From Flavobacterium sp. TR2 (GTDB taxonomy: Bacteria > Bacteroidota > Bacteroidia > Flavobacteriales > Flavobacteriaceae), in contig NZ_CP104307.1 of the NCBI RefSeq assembly GCF_025252405.1, forward strand, positions 1,488,001 to 1,552,000: a stretch of 64,000 nt of DNA, written 5' to 3'. Made by a program: the position numbers and the translations under genes. Each line of letters opens with the position of its first letter. Position 1 is the first letter of the stretch. Positions 35,820-44,697 of the stretch are shown piece after piece. Below the pieces are notes generated by a model. The model was given only the letters and a program-made list of their open reading frames with translations. It did no database searches and had not been told where the DNA came from.

Positions 35820-36674
35820 CTATCGAATATCATTGTTTTGAATCAAATCGATATATAAGTTGATCTTATCTTTCAATTCTTTTCTTGGCGTGATAAAGTC
35901 TAAGAAACCGTGCTCTAATAAGAACTCAGCAGTTTGGAAACCTTCTGGCAAATCTTTTCCTGTAGTGTCGCGTACAACACGCGGACCAGCAAAACCAATC
36001 AAAGCGCCTGGTTCAGAGATATTGATGTCTCCTAACATTGCGTAAGATGCAGTTGTTCCTCCTGTTGTTGGGTCTGTACAAAGAGAGATGTAAGGTAGTT
36101 TAGCTTCAGCTAATTGAGCTAATTTTACAGAAGTTTTTGCTAATTGCATTAAAGAATAAGCAGCTTCCATCATACGAGCACCACCAGATTTAGAAATCAT
36201 TACAAATGGAAGTTTGTTTTTAATAGCGTGATCAATACCTCTTGCGATTTTCTCACCTACAACAGCTCCCATAGATCCGCCGATGAATGCAAAATCCATA
36301 CAGCAGATTACAAGTTCTCTTCCTTTAGATTTTCCAACTCCCGTACGTACAGCGTCTTTAAGATGAGTTTTTTCCATTACATCTTTCAATCTGTCTGCAT
36401 ATTTTTTTGTATCCACAAAATGCAGAGGGTCTTTAGAAGTCATGTTTTTATCTAACTCAACAAATTCGTTGTTGTCGAATAAAATTTCAAAATAGGTTGC
36501 GCTTCCAATTCGAACGTGAAAATCATCTTCAGGGCTAACGAATAAATTTCTCGCCAATTCGTCAGCATCAATAATTTTTCCAGTAGGAGATTTGTACCAC
36601 AATCCTTTCGGAACGTCCATCTTGTCTTCTGTCGCGGTCGTAATCCCTTTTTCTTGTCTTTTAAACCAAGCCAT
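35820..36674 (-). CDS. accD: Acetyl-CoA carboxylase carboxyltransferase beta subunit, zinc ribbon lost
   Basis: Transfers carboxyl from biotin to acetyl-CoA in fatty acid synthesis. The 284-residue protein has the crotonase-type core: [57 protein letters not shown] and [14 protein letters not shown]. Odd: the N-terminal zinc ribbon has no cysteine. Where other AccD proteins have CxxC...CPxC, this one reads YKSPTGK and [10 protein letters not shown] (Ser29 and Ser47 in place of the first cysteine of each pair). Spacing of the remnant is kept, so the fold may persist without zinc. The alpha subunit is not in the window. Confidence 0.94.
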   Translation of the reverse strand: MAWFKRQEKGITTATEDKMDVPKGLWYKSPTGKIIDADELARNLFVSPEDDFHVRIGSATYFEILFDNNEFVELDKNMTSKDPLHFVDTKKYADRLKDVMEKTHLKDAVRTGVGKSKGRELVICCMDFAFIGGSMGAVVGEKIARGIDHAIKNKLPFVMISKSGGARMMEAAYSLMQLAKTSVKLAQLAEAKLPYISLCTDPTTGGTTASYAMLGDINISEPGALIGFAGPRVVRDTTGKDLPEGFQTAEFLLEHGFLDFITPRKELKDKINLYIDLIQNNDIR

Positions 36675-36697
36675 TTTTTTAATTTTAGAATGTAGAT

Positions 36698-36790
36698 TTT
36701 AAATTTTAGATTTTTCAATCTGAATTCAAAATTTAAATTTCAGGCTTCATTAGAAATCTGAAATCTAAATTCAAAAATCTAAAATTTAAA
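36698..36790. repeat. 18-bp inverted repeat spanning the fbaA-accD spacer
   Basis: TTTAAATTTTAGATTTTT (36698-36715) and its exact reverse complement (36773-36790) bracket 57 nt that include a second, shorter pair (AATTTCAG/CTGAAAT). Made of the TAGATTTTAGATTT-like words common between genes here (compare 47424-47568). The right arm covers the fbaA stop codon. Confidence 0.7.
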
Positions 36791-37853
36791 GTGTGTTTAC
36801 GTTATTTAAATCAGCGAAAGCTTGTTCAAGTCTTGCATTGAATGTCACTTCACTTTCACGAACCCATTTTCTTGGATCGTAGTATTTTTTGTTTGGAGCA
36901 TCTGGACCTTCTGGGTTACCAATTTGAGTTTTTAAGTACTCAATATTGTTTACCATATAGTCACGGATTCCTTCAGTGTATGCAAATTGTAAATCTGTAT
37001 CAATATTCATTTTGATAACTCCGTAACCGATAGCTTCTCTAATTTCTTCAAGTGTAGAACCTGAACCTCCGTGGAAAACGAAATCAACTGGGTTGTGGCC
37101 AGTGTTGAATTTGCTTTGTACGAAATCTTGAGAATTTTTTAAGATTTTTGGAGTTAATTTTACGTTTCCTGGTTTGTAAACACCGTGAACGTTTCCGAAA
37201 GCAGCGGCAATTGTAAATTTAGGGCTTACTTTAGATAATTCTTCGTAAGCGTAAGCTACTTCTTCTGGTTGAGTATATAATTTTGAGCTGTCTACATCTG
37301 AGTTGTCAACGCCATCTTCTTCTCCACCTGTAATACCAAGTTCGATTTCTAATGTCATTCCCATTTTGCTCATTCTAGCTAAATATTCTTTGCAGATTTC
37401 GATGTTCTCTTCGATTGGCTCCTCAGACAAATCGATCATGTGAGAACTGAATAATGGTTTTCCTGTTTCTGCGAAGTGTTTTTCAGAAGCATCTAATAAA
37501 CCATCAATCCAAGGTAAAAGTTTTTTTGCACAGTGGTCAGTGTGTAAGATTACAGTTGCACCATAAGCTTCTGCCAAAGTATGAATGTGTTTTGCTCCTG
37601 CGATTCCTCCTGCGATTGCTGCTTTTTCACCTGCATTTGATAATCCTTTTCCAGCGTTGAATTGTGCTCCACCGTTAGAAAATTGAATGATAACTGGCGC
37701 GTTTAGTTTTGCTGCAGTTTCAAGAACTCCGTTAATTGTGCTTGATCCAGTAACGTTTACTGCTGGAAGAGCAAAACCCTTCTCTTTCGCATAATTAAAG
37801 ATCTCTTGAACTTGATCTCCTGTAGCTACTCCTGGTTTAATGTTGTGTGCCAT
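36786..37853 (-). CDS. fbaA: Class II fructose-bisphosphate aldolase
   Basis: Zinc-dependent aldolase of glycolysis and gluconeogenesis, 355 residues, the long (FbaA, E. coli-like) type. Motifs: FALPAVNVTGSSTING, ILHTDHCAKKLLPWIDG (catalytic Asp and first zinc His), FSSHMIDLSEEP, LEIELGITGGEEDGVDN, AAAFGNVHGVYKPGN and FVFHGGSGSTLEEI with the last zinc His. TATTTTTG at 37893-37900 on the minus strand could be the -7 box, but a well-spaced TTG is not visible. Confidence 0.97.
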   Translation of the reverse strand: MAHNIKPGVATGDQVQEIFNYAKEKGFALPAVNVTGSSTINGVLETAAKLNAPVIIQFSNGGAQFNAGKGLSNAGEKAAIAGGIAGAKHIHTLAEAYGATVILHTDHCAKKLLPWIDGLLDASEKHFAETGKPLFSSHMIDLSEEPIEENIEICKEYLARMSKMGMTLEIELGITGGEEDGVDNSDVDSSKLYTQPEEVAYAYEELSKVSPKFTIAAAFGNVHGVYKPGNVKLTPKILKNSQDFVQSKFNTGHNPVDFVFHGGSGSTLEEIREAIGYGVIKMNIDTDLQFAYTEGIRDYMVNNIEYLKTQIGNPEGPDAPNKKYYDPRKWVRESEVTFNARLEQAFADLNNVNTL

Positions 37854-37914
37854 TTTAATTTTTTTTTATAGTTGTTTTTAGTTTTTAGGTTGCAAAAATA
37901 AGAATTAATTAGCA

Positions 37915-40488
37915 TTAGAATGGATAATTTATACCAAAATTTAAAACCGAGTGTCCAAAATTGTATTCTTTAAACCATCGATCCCCCTTGTCATGTGCTG
38001 GATTATAAGTCTTAAAGCCTAAATCTAAACGAATCACAAAAAAGCTTAAATCGTATCTTAAACCGAATCCTGTGCCCAAAGCAATTTCTTCTAAATCGTT
38101 TAAGTTGTCAAATCTTGCTTTCGGATCTATAACATTATCGAGCACATTCCAGATATTTCCGGCATCTGCAAAGAGAGCTCCCTTAACATCTCCAAAAATT
38201 TTGAAACGGTATTCGATACTGGCAGCGATTTTCATATTTGCCTCATTAAAGTCGTTTACAGCATTGGTGCTTCCCGGTCCTAAAGCGTAAGGTTGCCAAG
38301 CACGGTTGTCATTGGAACCTCCGCCATAATAACTTCGTGAAAACGGAATATAGTTTGAGTTTCCGAACGGTATTGCAATTCCGAAGAAACTTCTAACAGC
38401 AAGAACCTTTTCTTTTCCAAAATCCCAGTGTTTAATATAGTCAAATTCAGTCTTTATGTATTCTGAATACTCCAGATTAAAGATTTCGTAATTGCCTTTT
38501 GTGTTTTTTTGAAGATTTCCAATTTCTGAAATTAGCGAAAGCAATGTTCCGGCAGACTCAATTTTGGTTCTGAATTGATAGAAATTATTGTCGGCTAGAT
38601 CTTTTTTGGTGGTTTTGGTAAAAGAAAAACTTGTTGCCAGAATGAAATCATTTTCAGTCAAACGAACCCTTCTTTCCTCAATACTTTCAACTTCCTGATA
38701 TTGTGAACTCCCTGGAGTCAAGGCTGTTTTTCCAGTCAACACGTCATTTGTAAATCCTGTGGTTCCTTTCGGTATGGTAAGATCTTTTCTTGCCTGTTCC
38801 TCTGTTGTATTTCCCCAGTTGAGAGGGTCAACATTGTAATCTTTTCCGATAAAATTCAAATCATCATAAGAAGAGGTGTATACATTAAAGTAATTATCTG
38901 GATTTAGGTTACGCACGAACTGAGCATTTAGCAATTCGAATTTTGCTGTATTATGACGTTTTGGTGTCCAGTTGTACGAAATACCTCCTGTAAAGTTTTC
39001 TTTGTCCAAACCAATATTTCGCTGTTTCGAAAAACCAGAAGTAATAGAGGTATAGGGGATCATACTTTTTGGAATAATCTTTTCAGTTCCAAATGGGAGG
39101 AGGATTCTCGGAAAGTTCAATTTCATATCCAAACCATATTCCGAAACATTAAAGAAATTATCGTTCGGATTGGCCATATCTCTAGAAGATCCAACATTTA
39201 AACGAGCCGAAATTTCAAGGGTTTCTGCACGGTTAAACACATTTCGGATAGTTTCTGAAATGCTGGCTCCAATTCCGAAATCTTGTATGTTAGAATGCGT
39301 TACGTCAAGAGTGGCTCCAAAACTGTATTTTTTTCTCGGAGTCAAATAAACATTGGCAATAAGAGATTGAGCAGTAGAATCTCTTTTATCTACTTCATAT
39401 TGGATTGACGGATAATTGAAAATCCTTAAATTATTTAAATATCGAGAAGAAAGAGTTGTTCTAAAATCAGCAAAAGTGCTTCCTTTTGTAATAAAAATAG
39501 CATCAGTGATGGCACGTGGCTTGTATTTTAATGTCTTGTAGCTGTATAGATTAAAGTTGTTGTACGTTACACTGTCTGTTGGTTTTTTCTTAGCATTTGC
39601 AGCAGAATAATCGGTATAAATATTTACATCGCTAATTTTATACAGCTTAAAAGGTTCTGTACGGCTAGAATCTCTTTCTTGTATTGTATTGTTGTTTATT
39701 ATCAGCGTTACATCGGCTTTGGCTTTTTTGCCAATAGTATCGATGTCGAAAGTCACGTAAGTAGGTTGAAAATAGTAAGCTCCGTGATTTCTAAAATAAG
39801 TTGTTATACGGTTTTTTTCCTCTTCAAAATCGGTAGTTTTGTATTGGTTTCCAGATTTTAATAAAGAAGCTTCAGTATTGGTTCTGTATAAGGAGTCTAA
39901 CGCAGGAGTTAATATTTTGGTTTTGATAGTGTCCAATTTGTAAGCTGGTCCTGTCGTGATATTGTAATTAATTGCTGCTCTCTTTTTTCCGACCGTATCA
40001 ATAGTATAATCGGTTTGAACATTAAAAAAACCATTATTGAAATAATAGTATTTTAATCGAAGCAATGATTTTTTAGTTTTAGAAGTGTCAATTATTACTG
40101 GAGGTTCACCGGTGTTTTTTAGAAATTCATGAATTCCTTTATAATAAAAAGATTGTCCAAGACGGTCTACCTGTTTTGCAGAGAATATCTTAGACATGCG
40201 CTCATACTTTCCAGGATTATTTTTAAATTTAGCCTGATAAGTAGAATCTGGATCTAAATTGGCTAAATTGTATAGATTTAATCGAAGCTTATAGCCTAAT
40301 AATTTACCATTTGGTTTTTGGTACATCTGGTTAGAAGCCGTTTCATCGTTTGTCGATTTTCCGTTAACTATAATATTATTTTTTACAAGAAGGCTTTTTC
40401 CATCGGGAACTCTTTTTACGGCATTACAAGCACAAATTAATGTTGCAATTAGAAGAAATGCTGTTATTTTTGTAGAATTCTTTTTCAA
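37915..40488 (-). CDS. tamL: TamL-type BamA-superfamily outer-membrane lipoprotein
   Basis: An 857-residue Omp85-family protein with a lipoprotein signal (LLIATLICAC, Cys21) rather than a plain signal peptide, the mark of TamL in Bacteroidota, the presumed outer-membrane partner of a TamB-like protein. POTRA-like domains occupy about 25-430 (KSLLRLKYYYFNNGFFNVQ, EEEKNRITTYFRNHGAYYF, then a KYKPRAITDAIFITKG stretch). The barrel follows with SRSYYGGGSNDNRAWQPYALGPG and GLRYDLSFFVIRLDLGFK before the terminal NFGINYPF. No tamB is in the window. TACTTTTG at 40509-40516 is a possible -7 box in the divergent gap. Confidence 0.88.
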   Translation of the reverse strand: MKKNSTKITAFLLIATLICACNAVKRVPDGKSLLVKNNIIVNGKSTNDETASNQMYQKPNGKLLGYKLRLNLYNLANLDPDSTYQAKFKNNPGKYERMSKIFSAKQVDRLGQSFYYKGIHEFLKNTGEPPVIIDTSKTKKSLLRLKYYYFNNGFFNVQTDYTIDTVGKKRAAINYNITTGPAYKLDTIKTKILTPALDSLYRTNTEASLLKSGNQYKTTDFEEEKNRITTYFRNHGAYYFQPTYVTFDIDTIGKKAKADVTLIINNNTIQERDSSRTEPFKLYKISDVNIYTDYSAANAKKKPTDSVTYNNFNLYSYKTLKYKPRAITDAIFITKGSTFADFRTTLSSRYLNNLRIFNYPSIQYEVDKRDSTAQSLIANVYLTPRKKYSFGATLDVTHSNIQDFGIGASISETIRNVFNRAETLEISARLNVGSSRDMANPNDNFFNVSEYGLDMKLNFPRILLPFGTEKIIPKSMIPYTSITSGFSKQRNIGLDKENFTGGISYNWTPKRHNTAKFELLNAQFVRNLNPDNYFNVYTSSYDDLNFIGKDYNVDPLNWGNTTEEQARKDLTIPKGTTGFTNDVLTGKTALTPGSSQYQEVESIEERRVRLTENDFILATSFSFTKTTKKDLADNNFYQFRTKIESAGTLLSLISEIGNLQKNTKGNYEIFNLEYSEYIKTEFDYIKHWDFGKEKVLAVRSFFGIAIPFGNSNYIPFSRSYYGGGSNDNRAWQPYALGPGSTNAVNDFNEANMKIAASIEYRFKIFGDVKGALFADAGNIWNVLDNVIDPKARFDNLNDLEEIALGTGFGLRYDLSFFVIRLDLGFKTYNPAHDKGDRWFKEYNFGHSVLNFGINYPF

Positions 40489-40525
40489 GTGTTTTTTAAT
40501 ATTTAATTCAAAAGTACATTATTTT

Positions 40526-41254
40526 ATGGTTAGTAAAAACCAAATAAAACTAATATCAGGCTTGCATCAAAAAAAGCAGCGTTTCGCCAATCAATTATTC
40601 TTTGCTGAAGGAGTAAAAGTAATTCAAGAATTGCTGCAATCCAATTTTGAATTAGAACATTTATACACCACATTGAATGATTTTGAAACGGTTGATGCTT
40701 CAAAACGAACGCCTATTAATGACCAAGAACTGAAAAAAATAAGTGCTTTGTCGACTCCAAATTCTTGCTTGGCGGTTTTTAAAATTCCAGCCGAAAAGAA
40801 AATAATCGATTCGGATTTAATTTTAGTCTTAGACGATATTAGAGACCCAGGAAATCTAGGCACTATTTTGCGTCTATGCGATTGGTTTGGCATTAAGCAG
40901 ATTGTCTGTTCTAAAGAAACAGTGGATATTTATAATCCGAAAGTGGTACAGGCTACAATGGGTTCTATTACCAGAGTAAATGTAAGTTATGTTGATTTAA
41001 AACTTTTTCTTGCTCAAACTAAACTGCCAATTTTTGGAACCTTTATGGACGGAAAAAATATTTATCAATCAAAATTACCTCAGAGCGGCATCATTATTAT
41101 GGGTAATGAAGCCAACGGGATTTCAGAAGAGATTGAAAAAATGGTAACCAGCCGTCTCACAATTCCTAGATTTGGAGAACTACAAAAAACAGAAAGTTTA
41201 AATGTAGCTACTGCAACAGCAATTATTCTTAGTGAATTTAAACGAAATAGTTGA
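40526..41254 (+). CDS. TrmH/SpoU-family RNA 2'-O-methyltransferase
   Basis: A 242-residue SPOUT methyltransferase with an N-terminal substrate-binding domain (KQRFANQLFFAEGVKVIQEL) and the trefoil-knot catalytic domain: LVLDDIRDPGNLGTILRLCDWFG (motif 1), IIIMGNEANGISEEI (motif 2) and IPRFGELQKTESLNVATATAII (motif 3), all intact. Likely methylates ribose in rRNA or tRNA; the exact target (for example the 23S site of RlmB) cannot be told from sequence. Divergent from tamL with only 37 nt between them. Confidence 0.93.
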   Translation: MVSKNQIKLISGLHQKKQRFANQLFFAEGVKVIQELLQSNFELEHLYTTLNDFETVDASKRTPINDQELKKISALSTPNSCLAVFKIPAEKKIIDSDLILVLDDIRDPGNLGTILRLCDWFGIKQIVCSKETVDIYNPKVVQATMGSITRVNVSYVDLKLFLAQTKLPIFGTFMDGKNIYQSKLPQSGIIIMGNEANGISEEIEKMVTSRLTIPRFGELQKTESLNVATATAIILSEFKRNS

Positions 41255-41263
41255 TGTTTTGTT

Positions 41264-41974
41264 TTAATGGAATGTGAAATTTATTAAAAGCGCTCTAGAT
41301 TTCATCGAATCAATATTTCCTGTCCACGGGCTGTCTGGAGTTTTATCCCTAATAAGTTCGTCGGTTATGCCAAACATTCCTCTGACAGAAGGAGAAAAAA
41401 TAAAGTATTCGGTAAAAATATCAATTCCTAAACCTAATTCGTAGGCAGCCGTCCATTGTTTTACTCTAAATTTCTGCTCAAAGTTATCATCTTTAGATTT
41501 TGCATTACTCGATAGATTTAAAGTTGTAGACATACCTCCAACCAGATATGGGCGTATGTTTCCTGTACGCTTAGCAGAAAATTTAAGCAATAAAGGGAAG
41601 TGAATGTAAGTACTGTTTACTTCTCTCAGATAATCGCTTTCTTTATTGCTTATGCCTGGAAAATAAAGATCACGTTTAGTATAATACAAACCTGGTTCAA
41701 AACGCAGGTTGATATATTCCTGAAGCCTTAAATCGGCAACGACCCCCACATTAAAACCAGTTGTTTTTTTTACCTGAATATCTTCCTGTACAGGGGTTTT
41801 ATAATCAAATTTAAAGTCAAAACTGTTAAAACCTAAATAATAGCCAAAGTAAACGCGCTGTTTTTGCCAGTTTTCAAGATTAATGATAGGATCTTTGCTA
41901 AACATATTTTTAGCAAATTGAGAATGTCCTTTTGTCGTTAAGACCAATAAAAATAAGATTACAATTTTTTTCAT
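41264..41974 (-). CDS. porT: PorT/SprT-family outer-membrane beta-barrel protein (type IX secretion/gliding)
   Basis: A 236-residue exported beta-barrel: signal peptide ending KGHSQ, then NLENWQKQRVYFGYYLGFNSFDF, LRFEPGLYYTKRDL, YIHFPLLLKFSAKR and a short barrel ending RALLINFTFH. Size, strand pattern and position directly after ubiE match PorT/SprT, needed for type IX protein secretion and gliding in Flavobacteriia. The start is the ATG at 41972-41974; the longer open frame runs back into ubiE. One base separates it from the ubiE stop, so the two are coupled. Confidence 0.82.
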   Translation of the reverse strand: MKKIVILFLLVLTTKGHSQFAKNMFSKDPIINLENWQKQRVYFGYYLGFNSFDFKFDYKTPVQEDIQVKKTTGFNVGVVADLRLQEYINLRFEPGLYYTKRDLYFPGISNKESDYLREVNSTYIHFPLLLKFSAKRTGNIRPYLVGGMSTTLNLSSNAKSKDDNFEQKFRVKQWTAAYELGLGIDIFTEYFIFSPSVRGMFGITDELIRDKTPDSPWTGNIDSMKSRALLINFTFH

Positions 41975-41975
41975 A

Positions 41976-42707
41976 CTATTTTTTAGATGCAGAATAAATT
42001 GTTGCGACGCCAAAAGTTTGAGGCATTGCCACAACATCTATAAACCCAGTTTTTCTCAAAATATTGTTTAAGGCCTCTCCATAAGGAAAAGCAGCGGCCG
42101 ATTCAGATAGGTAGCCATAGGCATCATTGTCTTTAGAAAACAATTTTCCGATTAGCGGAAGTATGTTTTTGCTATAGAAATTGTAGCCTTGTTTATAAGG
42201 AAATTTATCTGGAACAGAAGTTTCTAATATAACAAAAACTCCATTTGGTTTTAAGACTCTTAAGATTTCTGCAAAACCTTTTTCTAAGTTTTCAAAATTT
42301 CTTACCCCAAAACCAACTGTGATAGCATCAAAATAGTTGTCCTCAAACGGCATATTTTCAGAATCGCCTAAAACCAGTTCAATAACATTTGAAAGTTTTT
42401 TTTCTTCCACCTTCTTTTTCCCTACTTCTAGCATTCCGGCCGAAATGTCTAATCCAATAATTTTTTCAGCATTGGTTTGTGCAAGCAAAATGGCTAAATC
42501 GCCAGTTCCGGTTGCTATATCAAGAATAACTTTTGGTTTTTTGTCTGATACTATTTTTAATACTTTTTTACGCCATTTAACGTCGATTCCAAATGAAATT
42601 ACACGATTCAAATTATCGTAATTACCAGAAATGGTATCGAACATTTGGGTTACTTGCTCTTTTTTACCTAAAGAAGAGTCTTTATACGGAGTTATTTTTT
42701 CAGACAT
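41976..42707 (-). CDS. ubiE: Demethylmenaquinone methyltransferase
   Basis: SAM-dependent C-methyltransferase of the last menaquinone step (also called menG). 243 residues: motif [53 protein letters not shown] and the late family motif [11 protein letters not shown]. The N-terminal [19 protein letters not shown] is the conserved UbiE start region. CAAATATA at 42722-42729 reads as TATATTTG on the minus strand, a possible -7 box, though no spaced TTG is clear. Confidence 0.96.
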   Translation of the reverse strand: MSEKITPYKDSSLGKKEQVTQMFDTISGNYDNLNRVISFGIDVKWRKKVLKIVSDKKPKVILDIATGTGDLAILLAQTNAEKIIGLDISAGMLEVGKKKVEEKKLSNVIELVLGDSENMPFEDNYFDAITVGFGVRNFENLEKGFAEILRVLKPNGVFVILETSVPDKFPYKQGYNFYSKNILPLIGKLFSKDNDAYGYLSESAAAFPYGEALNNILRKTGFIDVVAMPQTFGVATIYSASKK

Positions 42708-42822
42708 TTTTTTTATTTAGGCAAATATAAACAATCTAGTTTAACTGTAATTGAGTTTTTTAATTTGTAAAATAAATGTTTTGAAGGATTTATTTCGAAA
42801 CAGGTTATAGAGGTGTTTTGCC

Positions 42823-42897
42823 ATCCCTAAATCTAGGTATTTTGACAAAATCCCCAAATCTTGGTATTGTCTAATAGCGCTATTATGAGCAACTTTG
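42823..42897 (+). promoter_or_regulatory. Tandem 19-nt motif overlapping a promoter-like site
   Basis: ATCCCTAAATCTAGGTATT (42823-42841) and ATCCCCAAATCTTGGTATT (42850-42868) have 17 of 19 bases in common and a 27-bp period. Each contains a dyad CC-N-AAATCT-N-GG. The second runs into TTG (42867-42869), followed after 20 nt by CAACTTTG (one mismatch to TAnnTTTG). This is the layout of an activator site just upstream of a -33 box. Confidence 0.5.
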
Positions 42898-43254
42898 TTC
42901 AAGTAAAAATGATTAAAGTTTAATGATTGATAATGTCGCTATGACTTAAACAGATGATTACTTTTTTTGTGCGGGTAATTCATTTATTCTTGAAAAAGTT
43001 TTGAAAGTATTGTTCTTGGGGGGAAATACTATATTTAAGCGCAAAGTACGTTCTTAGGATTAAATTTGTTTTTGGAAATTTTAATTTTCTGCCTTTAATA
43101 TCTTAGTGGTATTTGTTATTAAAGGCGTTTGAGATTTAGGTCTCAAATAACATTAGATGTTATTCAATTTTGCGGATGTTTCTCGACATTTGTATTTTTT
43201 TTAAAACAAAACTTTTTCTTGAGCAAGTTAGGCTTCAAAAATCAATTATTTAAA

Positions 43255-43284
43255 AACATCCTCCCTGAAAAGAGGATGTTTTTT
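43255..43284. terminator. Terminator between the 42.7-kb gap and folA
   Basis: A 9-bp stem AACATCCTC/GAGGATGTT with an 8-nt loop, then TTTT on the plus strand and an A/T-rich stretch on the minus. It can end folA transcription and any plus-strand transcript from the gap. Confidence 0.82.
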
Positions 43285-43286
43285 AT

Positions 43287-43769
43287 TTATTTTCTAATGT
43301 AAGTTTCATAAGTATAATCATAAAGATGTTTTTCGTCTTTATAATTTTCTTCAGATTCTACCAAAACCCATTCGCTTTTATTGATTTTAGGGAAAAAAGC
43401 ATCTGCATCAAAAGAATGATGAACTTTGGTCAATTCAATGATGTCAGTATATGGAAGGGCAAGACTGTAAATTTCTCCGCCACCTATAATATAACTGTCG
43501 TCATTTTCAGGGCATAATGCAATAGCTTTTTCAATGCTGTCGACTACAATGCATCCTTCTGGTTTATAATTTTCTTGACGAGAAATTACTATATGAACGC
43601 GGTTTGGCAATGGTTTTGGGAAGCTCTCAAAAGTTTTTCTTCCCATAATAATATGATGACCAGTCGTAAGCGATTTAAATCTTTTGAAATCATTTGGCAG
43701 ATGCCATACTAATTCGTTGTTTTTTCCAAGCGCATTATTTTCGGCAGCCGCCGCTATCATTATAATCAT
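43287..43769 (-). CDS. folA: Dihydrofolate reductase
   Basis: Reduces dihydrofolate with NADPH. 160 residues: IMIAAAAENNALGKNNELVWHLPNDFKRFK (read in parts; substrate-binding Asp in LPNDF), HHIIMGRKTFESFPKPLPNR for the NADPH phosphate, and SYIIGGGEIYSLALPYTDII. Serves the thymidylate cycle with thyA, which lies 0.9 kb away on the same strand but behind a separate terminator and two other genes. It precedes the end of a gene block with the 2TM protein 11 nt upstream. Confidence 0.97.
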   Translation of the reverse strand: MIIMIAAAAENNALGKNNELVWHLPNDFKRFKSLTTGHHIIMGRKTFESFPKPLPNRVHIVISRQENYKPEGCIVVDSIEKAIALCPENDDSYIIGGGEIYSLALPYTDIIELTKVHHSFDADAFFPKINKSEWVLVESEENYKDEKHLYDYTYETYIRK

Positions 43770-43780
43770 GGTATGCTTAA

Positions 43781-44125
43781 CTAAATTTTATTTTCATTCT
43801 CTTCGTTAATAGAAGATTCAAGCTGACTGATTCTTTTTTGCTGTAAAGCAACTAATCGGTCAATTTGTTCTCTTTCCCATTTCTTATTCATAAAACGGTC
43901 AGTTATATACACTTTTATAAAATGCAGAATAAAAAGAAAAAGCCAAATTGTAATTCCCCAGATGCACCAATTTTGAGTTGTGCCGTCTCCAAATCCAAAA
44001 AATTTATTGGCAATGAATAGAAATAAACTTCCAAGCAGGAAAAGTACAAAATGAAAATATAAGACTTTTTTTTGTCTTAATCGGCGTCTGGCGTATTCGT
44101 ATTGTTCGTGCACTTCTTTTTCCAT
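43781..44125 (-). CDS. 2TM-domain membrane protein
   Basis: A 114-residue protein with the 2TM domain: a basic N-terminal helix (YEYARRRLRQKKVLYFH), two membrane spans (FVLFLLGSLFLFIANKFF and WGITIWLFLFILHFIKV), and a charged C-terminal helix (RFMNKKWEREQIDRLV). The same fold often anchors LytTR regulators or histidine kinases, but here it stands alone. It starts 11 nt upstream of folA, so they are co-transcribed. Function unknown. Confidence 0.85.
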   Translation of the reverse strand: MEKEVHEQYEYARRRLRQKKVLYFHFVLFLLGSLFLFIANKFFGFGDGTTQNWCIWGITIWLFLFILHFIKVYITDRFMNKKWEREQIDRLVALQQKRISQLESSINEENENKI

Positions 44126-44364
44126 AAGATAAAAATGAGATCATAAAGTTAAAATTTATTTTCGAAAGACAATATTTTGGGTGTAGAATATTTGCTTTTG
44201 AATGACTCAATAATTTGAAAAACAAAATTTTAACTGCTTTAAATTACCAATAAAGCGAAAAAAATATACTGTTTTTGGTATTATCATAAATCGGTTCCGG
44301 AGGTAGTTAGTGTTTCGTTGAATTTAATTAATTTTAGATGTATAAATCTAAAAACGAAATAGTT

Positions 44365-44661
44365 ATGTCTTTAAAGAAACAATTTGTGAAAACGAAGCCG
44401 GTATGTAAAGTTACGTTTTCAATAGACGCTAAAGATGCAAATACAGCTGCTGTTGTTGGAGATTTCAATAATTGGAATGCCGAAGAAGGGGCTTTGAGTA
44501 AATTGAAAAATGGTACTTTCAAAGCAACTTATGACTTGGTTAAAGATGCTATTTACGAATTTAAGTATCTAATTGACGGAAATTATGTAAATGATCCGGA
44601 AGCCGATTCTTATAAATGGAATGATTTTGCTGGAAGTGAAAACAGTGTTTTAATTGTATAA
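44365..44661 (+). CDS. Standalone isoamylase-N/CBM48-type glycogen-binding domain
   Basis: A 98-residue protein that is only one early-set beta-sandwich: CKVTFSIDAKDANTAAVVGDFNNWN is the AMPK/CBM48 strand pair with the carbohydrate-contacting Trp, then AIYEFKYLIDGNYVNDPEAD closes the fold. No catalytic domain, signal peptide or partner gene is present. The start is the ATG at 44365-44367 (MSLKKQF); the frame also opens at 44338, but those nine codons look untranslated. Binding to glycogen or a similar alpha-glucan is a family inference. Confidence 0.87.
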   Translation: MSLKKQFVKTKPVCKVTFSIDAKDANTAAVVGDFNNWNAEEGALSKLKNGTFKATYDLVKDAIYEFKYLIDGNYVNDPEADSYKWNDFAGSENSVLIV

Positions 44662-44662
44662 A

Positions 44663-44690
44663 AAAAATCCGCTTGAAAAAGCGGATTTTT
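44663..44690. terminator. Bidirectional terminator between the CBM48 gene and thyA
   Basis: A 12-bp stem AAAAATCCGCTT/AAGCGGATTTTT with GAAA tetraloop, between convergent genes. Confidence 0.93.
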
Positions 44691-44697
44691 TTTATTT

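Larger units (their letters stand above)
42708..43286. other. 579-bp intergenic region without a protein gene; possible non-coding transcript
   Basis: No open frame of family-like composition on either strand. Seen from left: ubiE leader; two near-identical 19-nt motifs at 42823-42841 and 42850-42868; a promoter-like TTG-N20-CAACTTTG (42867-42897); hairpins at 43091-43126 (GCCTTTAAT/ATTAAAGGC) and 43128-43147 (TTTGAGA/TCTCAAA); and a terminator at 43255-43284 that works on the plus strand. A plus-strand RNA of roughly 370-380 nt is possible, but it matches no RNA family I know. Confidence 0.5.

Noticed and set aside
41976..42037. Longer start for the porT gene inside ubiE
   Set aside because: The ATG at 41972-41974 directly precedes a normal signal peptide; the upstream residues are ubiE read in another frame.
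42708..43286. RNase P RNA, tmRNA, 6S RNA or a decayed protein gene in the long gap
   Set aside because: No RNase P or tmRNA consensus blocks were recognised, and no frame shows protein-like content; left as an unassigned possible transcript.
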